Source of the DNA: Actinomycetota bacterium
GTDB taxonomy: Bacteria > Actinomycetota > Acidimicrobiia > IMCC26256 > PALSA-610
DNA: 13,557 bases
Direction of reading: 5' to 3'
Assembly (NCBI GenBank): GCA_030839105.1
Contig: JAUZEI010000545.1
Location: forward strand, 1 to 13,557
Positions 6,818 through 13,215 of the stretch are shown piece after piece. Positions within the stretch are counted from its first letter, which is position 1. Every line of letters starts with the position of its first letter. The notes under the pieces are model-generated. The model did not search any database and was not told the DNA's origin. It saw nothing but the letters and a program-made list of their open reading frames with translations. The translations under genes and the position numbers were made by a program.

Positions 6818-8488
6818 ATGTTGAGCGAGCCGGACACCGTCGGCGCTACGACCAAACCGCAGCCCGTGACACGAATGGATTTATCGGCGCATTCCGGGCG
6901 CGCGCGATCGGGCGCGAGACTCGGGCGGCTGGACGTGCTCGCAATTGTCGGCTTGTTGGTGGCTGCGGTCATCACGCGGCGCAACGTCCTCCCGCATGAC
7001 GGTTTGTCCGGAGACGATGCCTGGCAGGCACTCGGAGCCGCGAAAGGGTCGCTCGGCAACTTCATCACCGTCGGGTTCTCCGCGCCGGGCTTCACCGGCG
7101 CGTTGATGGTGTGGAATCGCCTAGTCGCAGGGCCGGAAAGGATGGCAGACCTCGCCTTCGTGGCCGGGGTTCTGACTCCGCCCGTTGCATACGTCCTGCT
7201 TCGCCGCTTCGGCTACGCACGGTCGATCTGCTTGCTCGTGGGCACGGCCATCGCCGCGGAGAGCCTCAACATCGCGTACTCCGGGCGAGTGAAGTCGTAC
7301 GTCGTGGACGTACTCATCGTCTTCGGGTTCGCGGCCGTGTTGCCGCGCATCGTTCGCGTCCGCTTCGGGTGGCGCGCGGTCGCACTTTGGGTCGTCGGAT
7401 CATTCGCGGTGGGATTCTTCAGCCCGTTTGCACTCGTGGCCGCCGTAGTCGCGGGGATCATCTTGTTGTTGCGACCGGCGGGCGACCGTTCGATGCGCGT
7501 GGCCGCCGTCGTAGGACAGACTGTGCTGGCGCTTGGGCTGTCTCTGGCAGTGAGCCGGACATACAGCGCGAGGTCACTCGAGCTCTGGTGGAAGCGCAAC
7601 TATGACGGCATCGTCGGCTTCGACCTGCAACCGCTCCGGTTCGTCTCGACCGTCGTCACCCACTTGCGCCGCGTTGCCGGTGTCTTCTCCGGCGGCCCCG
7701 CATGGTGGGCCGCGCTGATCTTGATCACCGCATTCGTCGCACTGGCCGCCGATGCGCGGGTTCGACGGCGTTCGGCGCGTGGGCTGCGGGCGCAGTATCT
7801 GCTGCTGCTGGCATTCGTGGCGCTCGCCGCCAGCGTGGCAAGCGTCCTGCCGTTGGGTCCGACCGCCGCCGGAATGCGACTCTCGTTGTGGCTCGTCCCG
7901 ATCTTCGCAACCGGAATCGCCAGCGCGCTGCAATGGGCACGGACGGCGGTGTCGGGCCGCCATGTAGGCCGGATCGGCTTCGACGCGGCCGCGGTCGTCG
8001 TCTCGGCTCTCTTGGTGGTGGGAGCGTCCGACGGCGGGCCGAGCTATCCACTGAGCGGATCGAGGTCGGCGACCCGGTTCGTCGAACGGGAGCTCTCGAC
8101 CAACGACGCGGTGTTCATCGAGAACGACGGCGCCGTGTATCCGTACGCCGTCGCGTCCGACCTTCATGTCGTGCTCGTGCCGCACCACGCCAAGGTCGCC
8201 TTCAAGCCCGAGATCCGCGACCGTCGCTTCCACTACATCACGTTTACCGGCCGCCTCGGCAACAAGTTCCTGCTCAGCACCAACTCCGATTCCGGCCACG
8301 AGACCAACATCGCACGCGCGATCGGGGGCGCGGATCGAGTCTTCCTCTACGTCGAAACCGAGTCCGGCGTTGTGCGTCGCGGTGGGCTCGCCTTCAACAC
8401 CGTGTTGCGCGGACTCGGATTCAGTACCGCACGCGACAACAGATTCGACAATGCGCACGTGACCATCTGGCAACGCACGGCTCCTTAG
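6818..8488 (+). CDS. Multi-pass membrane protein, GT-C glycosyltransferase-like
   Basis: This 556-residue protein has about ten hydrophobic segments. The first runs from about residue 39 to 53, and others cluster between roughly residues 100 and 410. Just after the first segment comes PHDGLSGDDAWQALGA, with acidic D66 and D67. In the GT-C fold (GT39, ArnT, EmbC-like enzymes), which uses polyprenyl-phosphate sugars at the outer membrane face, the first extracytoplasmic loop carries such a catalytic acidic pair. About 140 residues after the last membrane segment (SRSATRFVERELSTNDAVFIEN onward) look soluble and probably lie outside the membrane. The gene stands alone between two gaps. The ATG at 6818 has a poor ribosome site, and M20 (VTRMDLS) is an alternative start. 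The topology is clear, the glycosyltransferase role is inferred and the substrate is unknown. Confidence 0.75.
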   Translation: MLSEPDTVGATTKPQPVTRMDLSAHSGRARSGARLGRLDVLAIVGLLVAAVITRRNVLPHDGLSGDDAWQALGAAKGSLGNFITVGFSAPGFTGALMVWNRLVAGPERMADLAFVAGVLTPPVAYVLLRRFGYARSICLLVGTAIAAESLNIAYSGRVKSYVVDVLIVFGFAAVLPRIVRVRFGWRAVALWVVGSFAVGFFSPFALVAAVVAGIILLLRPAGDRSMRVAAVVGQTVLALGLSLAVSRTYSARSLELWWKRNYDGIVGFDLQPLRFVSTVVTHLRRVAGVFSGGPAWWAALILITAFVALAADARVRRRSARGLRAQYLLLLAFVALAASVASVLPLGPTAAGMRLSLWLVPIFATGIASALQWARTAVSGRHVGRIGFDAAAVVVSALLVVGASDGGPSYPLSGSRSATRFVERELSTNDAVFIENDGAVYPYAVASDLHVVLVPHHAKVAFKPEIRDRRFHYITFTGRLGNKFLLSTNSDSGHETNIARAIGGADRVFLYVETESGVVRRGGLAFNTVLRGLGFSTARDNRFDNAHVTIWQRTAP

Positions 8489-8786
8489 CTCGAGGGCACC
8501 ATCCGCGGGTCACGGGCTCGACCCCGCGTGAGCTGCTGCAGGTTGATCGCAATGAAGCGCCCGCGGCTCGTTGTCACAAGGGGGGTCGAGTGCTTTTGGA
8601 CCAAGCCCACACCGGCGCGGCCGACGAGCACGACTCCTCTGTGCACGGGTTCGGTGTCGCAGAGTGCCGTGAAGAGGCAACTGTTGATCGGTACTCGCCG
8701 TGCGGCGCTCGATCGGGCAATGTATGTGGGTGACCGGGGAGAGCTCGGAGAGAGATGTTCCTGTTCGCACCTTCGGTTGGTCGGAC
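8489..8786. other. Gap of about 300 bases with no convincing gene
   Basis: All frames here are either interrupted or have atypical composition. A leftward open frame ending at 8485 reads protein-like for about 70 residues (ending INLQQLTRGRARDPRMVPSS) but has no recognisable family and no good start, and it runs into antisense of the DinB gene. A possible hairpin lies at 8504-8528. The last third may contain the true upstream start of the DinB gene (ATG 8724 or GTG 8730). Confidence 0.4.
8504..8528 (+). terminator. Bulged hairpin after the membrane protein gene
   Basis: CGCGGGTC pairs with GACCCCGCG (one bulged C) around an eight-base loop, 15 bases beyond the stop of the GT-C-like gene. There is no following T tract. 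It is a plausible factor-assisted terminator, given its position only. Confidence 0.35.
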
Positions 8787-9290
8787 ATGTTCTTGGAACC
8801 TGATGACGATCCGAGAGCCGATGGCGGATTCGACAACAACGAACGCGCGATGCTCGTCGGGTTTCTCGGCGACCGTCGTCTGACGTTCGAGATGAAGTGC
8901 GCCGGTCTCGATGCCGCGGGCATGGCGCGACGCTCGGTGGAACCTTCGGATCTCTCGCTACTCGGGCTCCTGCGACATCTGACCGACGTCGAGCGGTATT
9001 GGTTCCGCCACGAGATGGCCGGCCTCGACGTGCCGAATCACTATGGAAATCGGGACTTCGAAGAAGCGCTGCCCGACCCCGGCCTCGTGGCCGCGGCGTG
9101 GGAAACTTGGCGCGAGGAGGTTGCATTCGCCGAGCAGTTCGTCGAGAGCTCGCCCGATCTGGGTGTTCTCGGCGAGAAGAGTGGAGTCCCACTGCGCGAG
9201 GTTCTCGTGCACATGATCGAGGAGTACGCCCGTCACAACGGTCACGCAGATCTCTTGCGCGAGCGGATCGACGGAAGAGTCGGTCAATAG
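8787..9290 (+). CDS. DinB-like (DUF664) four-helix metalloenzyme-fold protein
   Basis: The 167-residue product matches the actinobacterial DUF664 branch of the DinB/mycothiol-dependent superfamily. It has NNERAMLVGFLGDRR (helix 1), KCAGLDAAGMARRSVEPSDLSLLGLLRHLTDVERYWF (residues 37-73) and the C-terminal EEYARHNGHADLLRERIDG. Candidate metal ligands are H64 with E146/H150 or H150/H153. Members of this fold transfer or isomerise using bacillithiol, mycothiol or other thiols, but DUF664 proteins have no established reaction. The length fits the family from M8787. Earlier in-frame starts at ATG 8724 or GTG 8730 would add about 20 residues, and none of these starts has a clear ribosome site. The gene converges on the next gene with only 18 bases between the stops. 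Confidence 0.88.
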   Translation: MFLEPDDDPRADGGFDNNERAMLVGFLGDRRLTFEMKCAGLDAAGMARRSVEPSDLSLLGLLRHLTDVERYWFRHEMAGLDVPNHYGNRDFEEALPDPGLVAAAWETWREEVAFAEQFVESSPDLGVLGEKSGVPLREVLVHMIEEYARHNGHADLLRERIDGRVGQ

Positions 9291-9308
9291 GGATCGACAG
9301 GCTCCCCC

Positions 9309-9782
9309 TCAGCGGCCTCGATCGAGAGCTTGGAGGACCGCGGCGGTGACCATCCCGTAAGCGAGGTGGGGCACGACGTCACTGAGCCAGTCCTTTCCAG
9401 TCCAGGTGCGGGGATCGGTCACGCCCAGGACGGTCATGAGTCCATCGGAAAGGGCCATCGCACCGAAGCCGGTGGCGAGGCCGGCGACGGTCAGGTTGGG
9501 CCGGACACCGAAGCGCGTCACGAGCCCGAGAGTCGCGCCGACGCCGATCCCGGCGCCGATCCCGGTCAACGCACCGAGGCCGGCCAACCGGTTCTTTCGG
9601 GTGTCGTCGTCACCCGGAACCGCGAGCCGCAGCTTTGCCACCAAGGCCTCCACGGTGTCCTGCGGTGTGCTGCTCGGCGAACGTCCGCGCACGGCCATGT
9701 CGAGATACGTCACGGCGTCGAGCGCGGTCGTCCCGGCCGCGCCGGCCGCGAGTCCGCGGCCGAGCCCACGCCCGAGCCTCAT
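9309..9782 (-). CDS. Glycine/alanine-rich membrane protein of unknown function
   Basis: This 157-residue protein begins MRLGRGLGRGLAAGAAGTTALDAVTYLDMAVRGRSPSSTP. Hydrophobic, glycine-rich stretches occur near residues 10-25, 65-88 (LGALTGIGAGIGVGATLGLV) and 98-117, with a final one near the C-terminus (HLAYGMVTAAVLQAL), suggesting three or four membrane segments. The GTTALDAVTYLDMAVRGRSPSSTPQ segment resembles conserved actinobacterial hypothetical proteins as I recall them; no function is known to me. The chosen ATG at 9782 overlaps, as ATGA, the stop of a nine-codon reading frame that has its own good ribosome site, so initiation may be coupled. A longer form starting at 9857 would be arginine- and proline-rich at the N-terminus and is less likely. 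Confidence 0.75.
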   Translation of the reverse strand: MRLGRGLGRGLAAGAAGTTALDAVTYLDMAVRGRSPSSTPQDTVEALVAKLRLAVPGDDDTRKNRLAGLGALTGIGAGIGVGATLGLVTRFGVRPNLTVAGLATGFGAMALSDGLMTVLGVTDPRTWTGKDWLSDVVPHLAYGMVTAAVLQALDRGR

Positions 9783-9808
9783 GCGTTGTCCGGTCCGAGC
9801 CGGCTCAT
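9779..9808 (-). CDS. Possible nine-codon leader peptide coupled to the membrane protein gene
   Basis: On the minus strand, GGAGG lies five bases before an ATG at 9808. The frame encodes MSRLGPDNA and its TGA overlaps the ATG of the glycine-rich membrane protein (ATGA). The main start has no other ribosome site in the last 20 bases. This could be a leader that feeds ribosomes to the main gene. It may equally be a fortuitous arrangement or a sign that the main start is misplaced. Confidence 0.35.
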   Translation of the reverse strand: MSRLGPDNA

Positions 9809-10120
9809 GGAGCCTCCGCTTCTGCACGGCGCGCACAGGATGAATGGGACATGGCACGACGCACGCGCACTACCCGAACGGGGCGAGATTCGAAACGCAC
9901 GCCGTGCCGCGCTCGGCTCGGTCGCGGATCACGCTCGGCGGCGCGCTACCGCGCTTCGGGCGGATTCTGCGTCGTGAGGCAGAAGGGATGACTCGCAGGG
10001 TCGGGGGAGGACCCGCCATCGCTCGGGCGCACAGGCGTCCGCCTGTAGTTGACTTCCCGATAGCGATTGCGCCGGAGACGCGCAACACTTACTCAATACT
10101 CGAACGACAGGAGCGTCCGC
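9809..10120. other. Divergent intergenic region with a hairpin near a TTGACT box
   Basis: This stretch of about 310 bases lies between the leftward membrane protein and the rightward 57-residue gene. Two overlapping short frames (starting at 9841 and 9851, 45 and 46 residues) are arginine- and alanine-rich and look like chance. ACAGGC and GCCTGT form a perfect inverted repeat at 10031-10046, directly before TTGACT (10049-10054), which resembles a -35 box, but no good -10 follows at 16-18 bases. Confidence 0.4.
10031..10046. promoter_or_regulatory. Inverted repeat next to a possible -35 box
   Basis: ACAGGC-GTCC-GCCTGT, extendable by one base pair on each inner side, sits two bases before TTGACT. 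It could be a repressor or activator site for the 57-residue gene. The missing -10 box makes this tentative. Confidence 0.3.
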
Positions 10121-10294
10121 ATGCCCACCTACCGGATGGTTTACGGAGATGCTGAAAACGTCGTCACCGAAACCTTCGAGGGCGTCGAAGTGCAACGCGA
10201 AGACGGATGGGTCGTGTTGTTCCGCGGTCCGGACGCCATCCTGCGCGTGCAAGAGGAACATGTGAAGTCGCTCGACCTGATCGACAACTCGTAG
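10121..10294 (+). CDS. Small conserved-looking protein, function unknown
   Basis: This 57-residue protein has the sequence pattern MPTYRMVYGDAENVVTETFEGVEVQREDGWVVLFRG, then PDAILRVQEEHVKSLDLIDNS. The alternating hydrophobic pattern suggests a small beta-sheet fold (YRMVYGD, EGVEVQREDGWVVLFRG, AILRVQEEHVKSLDL), with no membrane segment and no cysteines. AGGAG at 10109-10113, seven bases before the ATG, clearly sets the start. Upstream in-frame codons are arginine-rich and not credible. It resembles short hypothetical proteins in high-GC actinobacteria as I recall them; no function is known to me. The double beta-helix gene begins 46 bases downstream and may share its transcript. Confidence 0.8.
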   Translation: MPTYRMVYGDAENVVTETFEGVEVQREDGWVVLFRGPDAILRVQEEHVKSLDLIDNS

Positions 10295-10340
10295 ACATGC
10301 CGGTCGGTACACCGCGCGACGCGCAGTTGCTCGAAGACTG

Positions 10341-11369
10341 ATGAGCGCCGGACCCGCCGACACGACGATCGACTTCGATTCGGGCGCACCGCAGATCGCA
10401 AGGTCGGCGGTGGTGATCGGTTCGGCTCGGATGGGCGAGGCGTCGGTGTTGGCCGAAGGCGCCGTCGTCCGTTCGTGCGGGACGGGCGTCGAAGTGGGAA
10501 CCGGGTCGGCGGTCCTCGAGAATTCGGTCGTCATCGGCACCTCGACGATCCCGGCGGTCATCGGTCGGCGCAGCGTGTTCGGTCACCGTTGCATGGTCGT
10601 CGGCGCATCGGTCGGCGACCTCTGTGAGATCGGCAACGCGTCGGTGCTGATGCCCGGCGCCCGAGTCGGCAGCCGCGTCTTTCTCGGCGAAGGGACGCTC
10701 GTTCCCAGCGGCATGTCGTTGCCCGACGCCATCGTCGCCGTCGGCCGGCCGGCGCGCATCGTCAGAGCTGCGTCCACCGAAGACATGCGTCGGCTCGCAG
10801 GTCTGCGCGCGGGTGACTTGTCGATACCGCCCCGCACCGCGATCACCGTCGAGAGCACACAGGAGGCCAACGCGATGGGTCAGCTCTACGCGTACCGCGG
10901 CATCGTCCCGACGGTTGCCGCGTCGGCGGTTCTGTTCCCGAGCGCGGAGATCACCGGCGACGTGGTCGTCGGCGAGCGCACGATCATCGGCGCCGGCGTC
11001 AAGATCATCGGCGACTCCCACGGACCGGTCCGGATCGGCGCCGACGTGCAGATCCTCGAGAACACCGTCCTGCACCTGCTCCCGGACAACGATCTCATCA
11101 TCGACGAAAGCGTGATCATCGGTCCCGGCGCGATGATCCACGGCTGTCGGATCGGCGCCGGATGCGTGATCGAGCCGGGCGCGATCGTCTGTGACCACAG
11201 CGTCCTCGGCGCGGGCTGCATCGTGCGCGCCGGCGCCGTCGTCAAGCAGCGTTCGCATTTCGCCGCGGGGACCGCGATCGACGGTTTCCCCGCCGTCGAA
11301 GTCGGTCGGACCTCGGGTGCGCCCGGGGTCCCGACATGGGCCTGGTCACCCGACGACCTTCCGGTCTGA
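10341..11369 (+). CDS. Tandem (double) left-handed beta-helix protein, gamma-carbonic anhydrase-like
   Basis: This 342-residue protein is made of two hexapeptide-repeat domains, at about residues 18-140 and 188-325, joined by a linker rich in charged and polar residues (RAASTEDMRRLAGLRAGDL). Each half follows the gamma-carbonic anhydrase pattern: compare VGTGSAVLENSVVIG (52-66) with IGADVQILENTVLHL (232-246). The shared LEN, not typical of classical enzymes, supports an internal duplication. By alignment with archaeal Cam, the zinc histidines H81/H117/H122 correspond to I65/H82/V87 in the N half and H245/P262/H267 in the C half. The residue matching Arg59 is R44 in the N half but Ile in the C half, and Gln75 is Leu in both. 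Normal carbonic anhydrase activity is therefore doubtful. The ribosome site is weak; ATG 10341 overlaps the stop of a 14-codon frame. Confidence 0.88.
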   Translation: MSAGPADTTIDFDSGAPQIARSAVVIGSARMGEASVLAEGAVVRSCGTGVEVGTGSAVLENSVVIGTSTIPAVIGRRSVFGHRCMVVGASVGDLCEIGNASVLMPGARVGSRVFLGEGTLVPSGMSLPDAIVAVGRPARIVRAASTEDMRRLAGLRAGDLSIPPRTAITVESTQEANAMGQLYAYRGIVPTVAASAVLFPSAEITGDVVVGERTIIGAGVKIIGDSHGPVRIGADVQILENTVLHLLPDNDLIIDESVIIGPGAMIHGCRIGAGCVIEPGAIVCDHSVLGAGCIVRAGAVVKQRSHFAAGTAIDGFPAVEVGRTSGAPGVPTWAWSPDDLPV

Positions 11370-11416
11370 CCGGGCGGAACGGACCGGGGTCGAACGCGGC
11401 GACGACACCCGCCCGG
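11370..11416 (+). repeat. Eight-base inverted repeat after the beta-helix gene
   Basis: CCGGGCGG (11370-11377) and CCGCCCGG (11409-11416) are perfect inverted copies separated by 31 bases, starting directly after the stop codon. They could form a large stem-loop acting as a terminator or stabilising the 3' end. The long loop and GC-rich setting keep confidence low. Confidence 0.35.
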
Positions 11417-11562
11417 CGCTACGAATTTCGCGTCAGCTCTCTCGGTCGTCGTCGATCTTCCGCTTCGTGTGGTGCGCGCCGCGCCCGGAACCTGCAGTCG
11501 TACGCTGCCGACCAGGATTTGTTCGCACCCGCGCCACCGGTCGGGACCGCGTCGAGAACATG

Positions 11563-11568
11563 AGGAGG
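11563..11568 (+). promoter_or_regulatory. Ribosome-binding site of the small acidic protein
   Basis: A perfect AGGAGG four bases before the ATG at 11573. It is the strongest ribosome site in this part of the window and fixes the start. Confidence 0.7.
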
Positions 11569-11572
11569 CATC

Positions 11573-11803
11573 ATGGCCGCGAGAGGTCGGAACGACCAAC
11601 CAGGTCCGGACGAACAGGCGGAGCTGGCACGAGAGGAACGGCGGGACGCCCGCAACGAGCTTTCCGAGAGCGCCGACGCCGACAACGCCGAGGAGGACGA
11701 CGGCGAGGAAACCTTCGACGAGCTCCTCGAGGTAGATCAGACGGAGCTCGACGAGCTCGGCCTCACCTTGGACGATCCGCACCAACCCGACTCGGACCAA
11801 TAG
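11573..11803 (+). CDS. Small acidic protein of unknown function
   Basis: This 76-residue, strongly acidic protein has a mixed-charge N-terminal half (AARGRNDQPGPDEQAELAREERRDARNELSES) that is likely disordered or helical. An acidic middle (DADNAEEDDGEETFDELLEV) and a C-terminal segment, DQTELDELGLTLDDPHQPDSDQ, follow. The segment LLEVDQTELDELGLTLDDPHQP looks like the conserved core. There is no membrane segment or catalytic motif. AGGAGG at 11563-11568, four bases before the ATG, makes the start firm. A strong hairpin follows ten bases after the stop, so the gene is probably a single transcription unit or the last gene of one. I do not recognise a named family. Confidence 0.8.
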   Translation: MAARGRNDQPGPDEQAELAREERRDARNELSESADADNAEEDDGEETFDELLEVDQTELDELGLTLDDPHQPDSDQ

Positions 11804-11813
11804 GTCGGCGTAC

Positions 11814-11835
11814 CTTTCCCCGGATACGGGGGAAG
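11814..11835 (+). terminator. Stem-loop after the small acidic protein gene
   Basis: CTTTCCCCG pairs with CGGGGGAAG (nine pairs, one of them G-T) around a GATA loop, ten bases after the stop codon. Stem strength and position suit transcription termination, although no T run follows. On the minus strand the end is likewise not T-rich. Confidence 0.55.
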
Positions 11836-12152
11836 CCGGAGCAGACCCGAAGCGCGCCGGGTGCGTCACTTGTTCTCGGGCGTCGTCCCGTACCCGCAGC
11901 ATGCGCACGAGGACGAGTCCCACGGGCGCGACCTACGCGAACGACCGCTTCCCGGTGTCGGCCCGAACTGCACTGCTCGTCCTTGCCGCGATCGCGCTCG
12001 ATGCAATCGGACGCGCGTCCGACCGTTTGCCTACACGGCGCGATGTCGCGAGGCGCGAGGTGTGAGACGAGCTTCTCCAGGAGAGGATCGAACACGAATC
12101 CCACAGTCGACGGCGACGGGCCGTGCATTTTCGAAGCGAGGAGACGCAATCG
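11836..12152. other. Leader region of the Asp23 cluster, mostly without clear genes
   Basis: About 320 bases lie between the hairpin and the first Asp23 gene. The only coding candidate is a 54-codon frame at 11901-12065. The rest shows no recognisable coding pattern, and I find no good -35/-10 pair. The promoter of the Asp23 cluster probably lies here. Confidence 0.4.
11901..12065 (+). CDS. Possible 54-residue protein upstream of the Asp23 cluster
   Basis: The frame encodes MRTRTSPTGATYANDRF, then a hydrophobic stretch (ARTALLVLAAIALDAIG, residues 21-37) and a basic tail (RASDRLPTRRDVARREV). A short membrane-associated helix with a charged tail would suit the neighbourhood of Asp23 genes, where small membrane proteins are common. 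No ribosome site precedes the ATG and no family is recognised. This may be a real leaderless gene or chance. Confidence 0.3.
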   Translation: MRTRTSPTGATYANDRFPVSARTALLVLAAIALDAIGRASDRLPTRRDVARREV

Positions 12153-12650
12153 ATGACGAATACCGACACCACATCCGAGAAGTCGCGAACGGGTTCCACG
12201 CCCGAGCCGCGAACGGGTTCGAACGACCCCCGCCGAGAGATCGAAGCCAAGGGCGGGTCGCAACTCCAGACCGAGCAGGGCAAGACGTCGATCTCCGACT
12301 CGGTCGTGACGAAGATCGCCGGTGTCGCAACCCGTGAGATCAGCGGCGTTCACGACATGGGGACCGGCGGCGCGCGCATGTTCGGAGCCATCAAGAGCAA
12401 GCTCCCGGTGGGCTCCGACACACCGAGCCCGAGCCGCGGTGTGAACGTCGAGGTCGGTGAACGGCAAGCCGCAGTCGATCTGGACGTGGTTGTCGACTAC
12501 GGCGTGTCGATCGTCGATGTCGCCGAGGCCATCCGCGGCAACGTCATTCGTCGCGTCGAGGTGATGACCGGTCTCGAGGTCACCGAAGTGAACATCGCCA
12601 TCGATGACGTGTGGCTCGGAGAAGAAGAGGAAGAGCCGCGCGTTCAATGA
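12153..12650 (+). CDS. Asp23/Gls24 family envelope stress response protein
   Basis: This 165-residue protein has a disordered, charged N-terminus (residues 1-45). An Asp23 domain follows from about residue 48 (GKTSISDSVVTKIAGVATREISGVHDMG) to residue 155, ending VMTGLEVTEVNIAIDDVWLGEEEEE. The pattern of an early 'I.DSVV..IAG.A..EI.GV' helix, a GVNVEVGERQAAVDLDVVVDYG strand pair and a late 'V..V.I.I.DV' strand is diagnostic. In Staphylococcus aureus, Asp23 polymerises beneath the membrane, anchored by the DUF2273 protein AmaP, and responds to cell-wall stress. GAGGAG at 12138-12143 precedes the ATG by nine bases; an in-frame GTG at 12123 is less likely. Its stop overlaps the next start as ATGA, making this the head of a coupled cluster. 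Confidence 0.92.
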   Translation: MTNTDTTSEKSRTGSTPEPRTGSNDPRREIEAKGGSQLQTEQGKTSISDSVVTKIAGVATREISGVHDMGTGGARMFGAIKSKLPVGSDTPSPSRGVNVEVGERQAAVDLDVVVDYGVSIVDVAEAIRGNVIRRVEVMTGLEVTEVNIAIDDVWLGEEEEEPRVQ

Positions 12651-12952
12651 ACGCGGTGGACACGGAGGCGATAGCCGCGTGCGTGACGGCCTGCCCGAGC
12701 GTCGTTGCGCTCTCGGGTGGTCCGACGGGGTCGGTTGCGACCTATCTCCCCGGTCGGCGGGTAGTCGGTGTGCGGGCGCGGGGGCCAAGCGTCGAGGTGC
12801 ATGTCGTGGGCCGGTGGGATGTCCCCGTGCCCAAGCTCGCGGACGAGGTGCGAAGCGCGATTGCGGCGCTGGTCAACGGACGCGCGGTCGAGGTCGTCGT
12901 CGAAGACCTCGTCGACGGCGTCGTCCCGACGGGCTCCGCGGTGCCGGCATGA
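12647..12952 (+). CDS. Minimal Asp23/Gls24-like protein
   Basis: The 101-residue product runs from MNAVDTEAIAACVTACPSVVALSGGPTGSVATYLPGRRVVGVRA to a C-terminal AVEVVVEDLVDGVVPTGSAVPA. The order of elements (helix with VTACPSV, LSGG turn, ATYLPGRRVVGVR strand, VEVHVVGRWDVPVPKLADEVRSAIAALV, final VEVVVEDL strand) is a shortened Asp23 fold as seen in actinobacterial clusters. It lacks the disordered N-terminus of the first copy. ATGA overlaps join it to the Asp23 gene upstream and the J-domain gene downstream. The family assignment is by pattern and context. It could form mixed polymers with the larger Asp23 copies; this is inference. Confidence 0.8.
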   Translation: MNAVDTEAIAACVTACPSVVALSGGPTGSVATYLPGRRVVGVRARGPSVEVHVVGRWDVPVPKLADEVRSAIAALVNGRAVEVVVEDLVDGVVPTGSAVPA

Positions 12953-13215
12953 ATGCGTATCGGCTACTCGGCGTACGTCCCGGCGACGACGCCGACGCGG
13001 TTCGCAGCGCGTACCGCCGGTATGTCGCGATGCACCATCCGGACCGGGGTGGCGACCCCGCGGCGTTCCAGCGCGGAGTTGAAGCGTTCCAAAGCCTGGC
13101 CGAATCGCCGATCCGCGTGCGGGGAACGCTCGGTACGCACCGCCGCGAGAAGGTTGTCGTGCGCTTCGTACGCAGGTTCACGCGGCCGCGGCACTCGACG
13201 CGACGTGTCATCTGA
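12949..13215 (+). CDS. Very small J-domain (DnaJ-like) protein
   Basis: This 88-residue protein consists of a compact J domain plus a basic tail. Residues 3-50 read AYRLLGVRPGDDADAVRSAYRRYVAMHHPDRGGDPAAFQRGVEAFQSL, with the diagnostic HPD at residues 30-32, which triggers ATP hydrolysis in an Hsp70 (DnaK) partner. There is no G/F linker, zinc-finger domain or client-binding domain. The C-terminal tail (REKVVVRFVRRFTRPRHSTRRVI) is strongly basic and may bind membrane or nucleic acid. Its ATG overlaps the preceding stop as ATGA, so it is translated with the Asp23 genes. This suggests a chaperone step in assembling or disassembling the Asp23 layer, which is inference. The J-domain call is firm. 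Confidence 0.87.
   Translation: MNAYRLLGVRPGDDADAVRSAYRRYVAMHHPDRGGDPAAFQRGVEAFQSLAESPIRVRGTLGTHRREKVVVRFVRRFTRPRHSTRRVI

Noticed and set aside
8528..8803. 91-codon plus-strand frame before the DinB gene
   Set aside because: It overlaps the DinB start, is rich in Arg, Thr, Ser and Cys without a pattern, and lacks a ribosome site.
9841..9991. Two overlapping 45-46 codon frames in the divergent gap
   Set aside because: They are arginine/alanine-rich, have poor ribosome sites and no recognisable motif, and overlap each other in different frames.
11336..11563. 75-codon frame across the end of the beta-helix gene and the following gap
   Set aside because: It overlaps the well-supported gene end and has low-complexity composition and no ribosome site.
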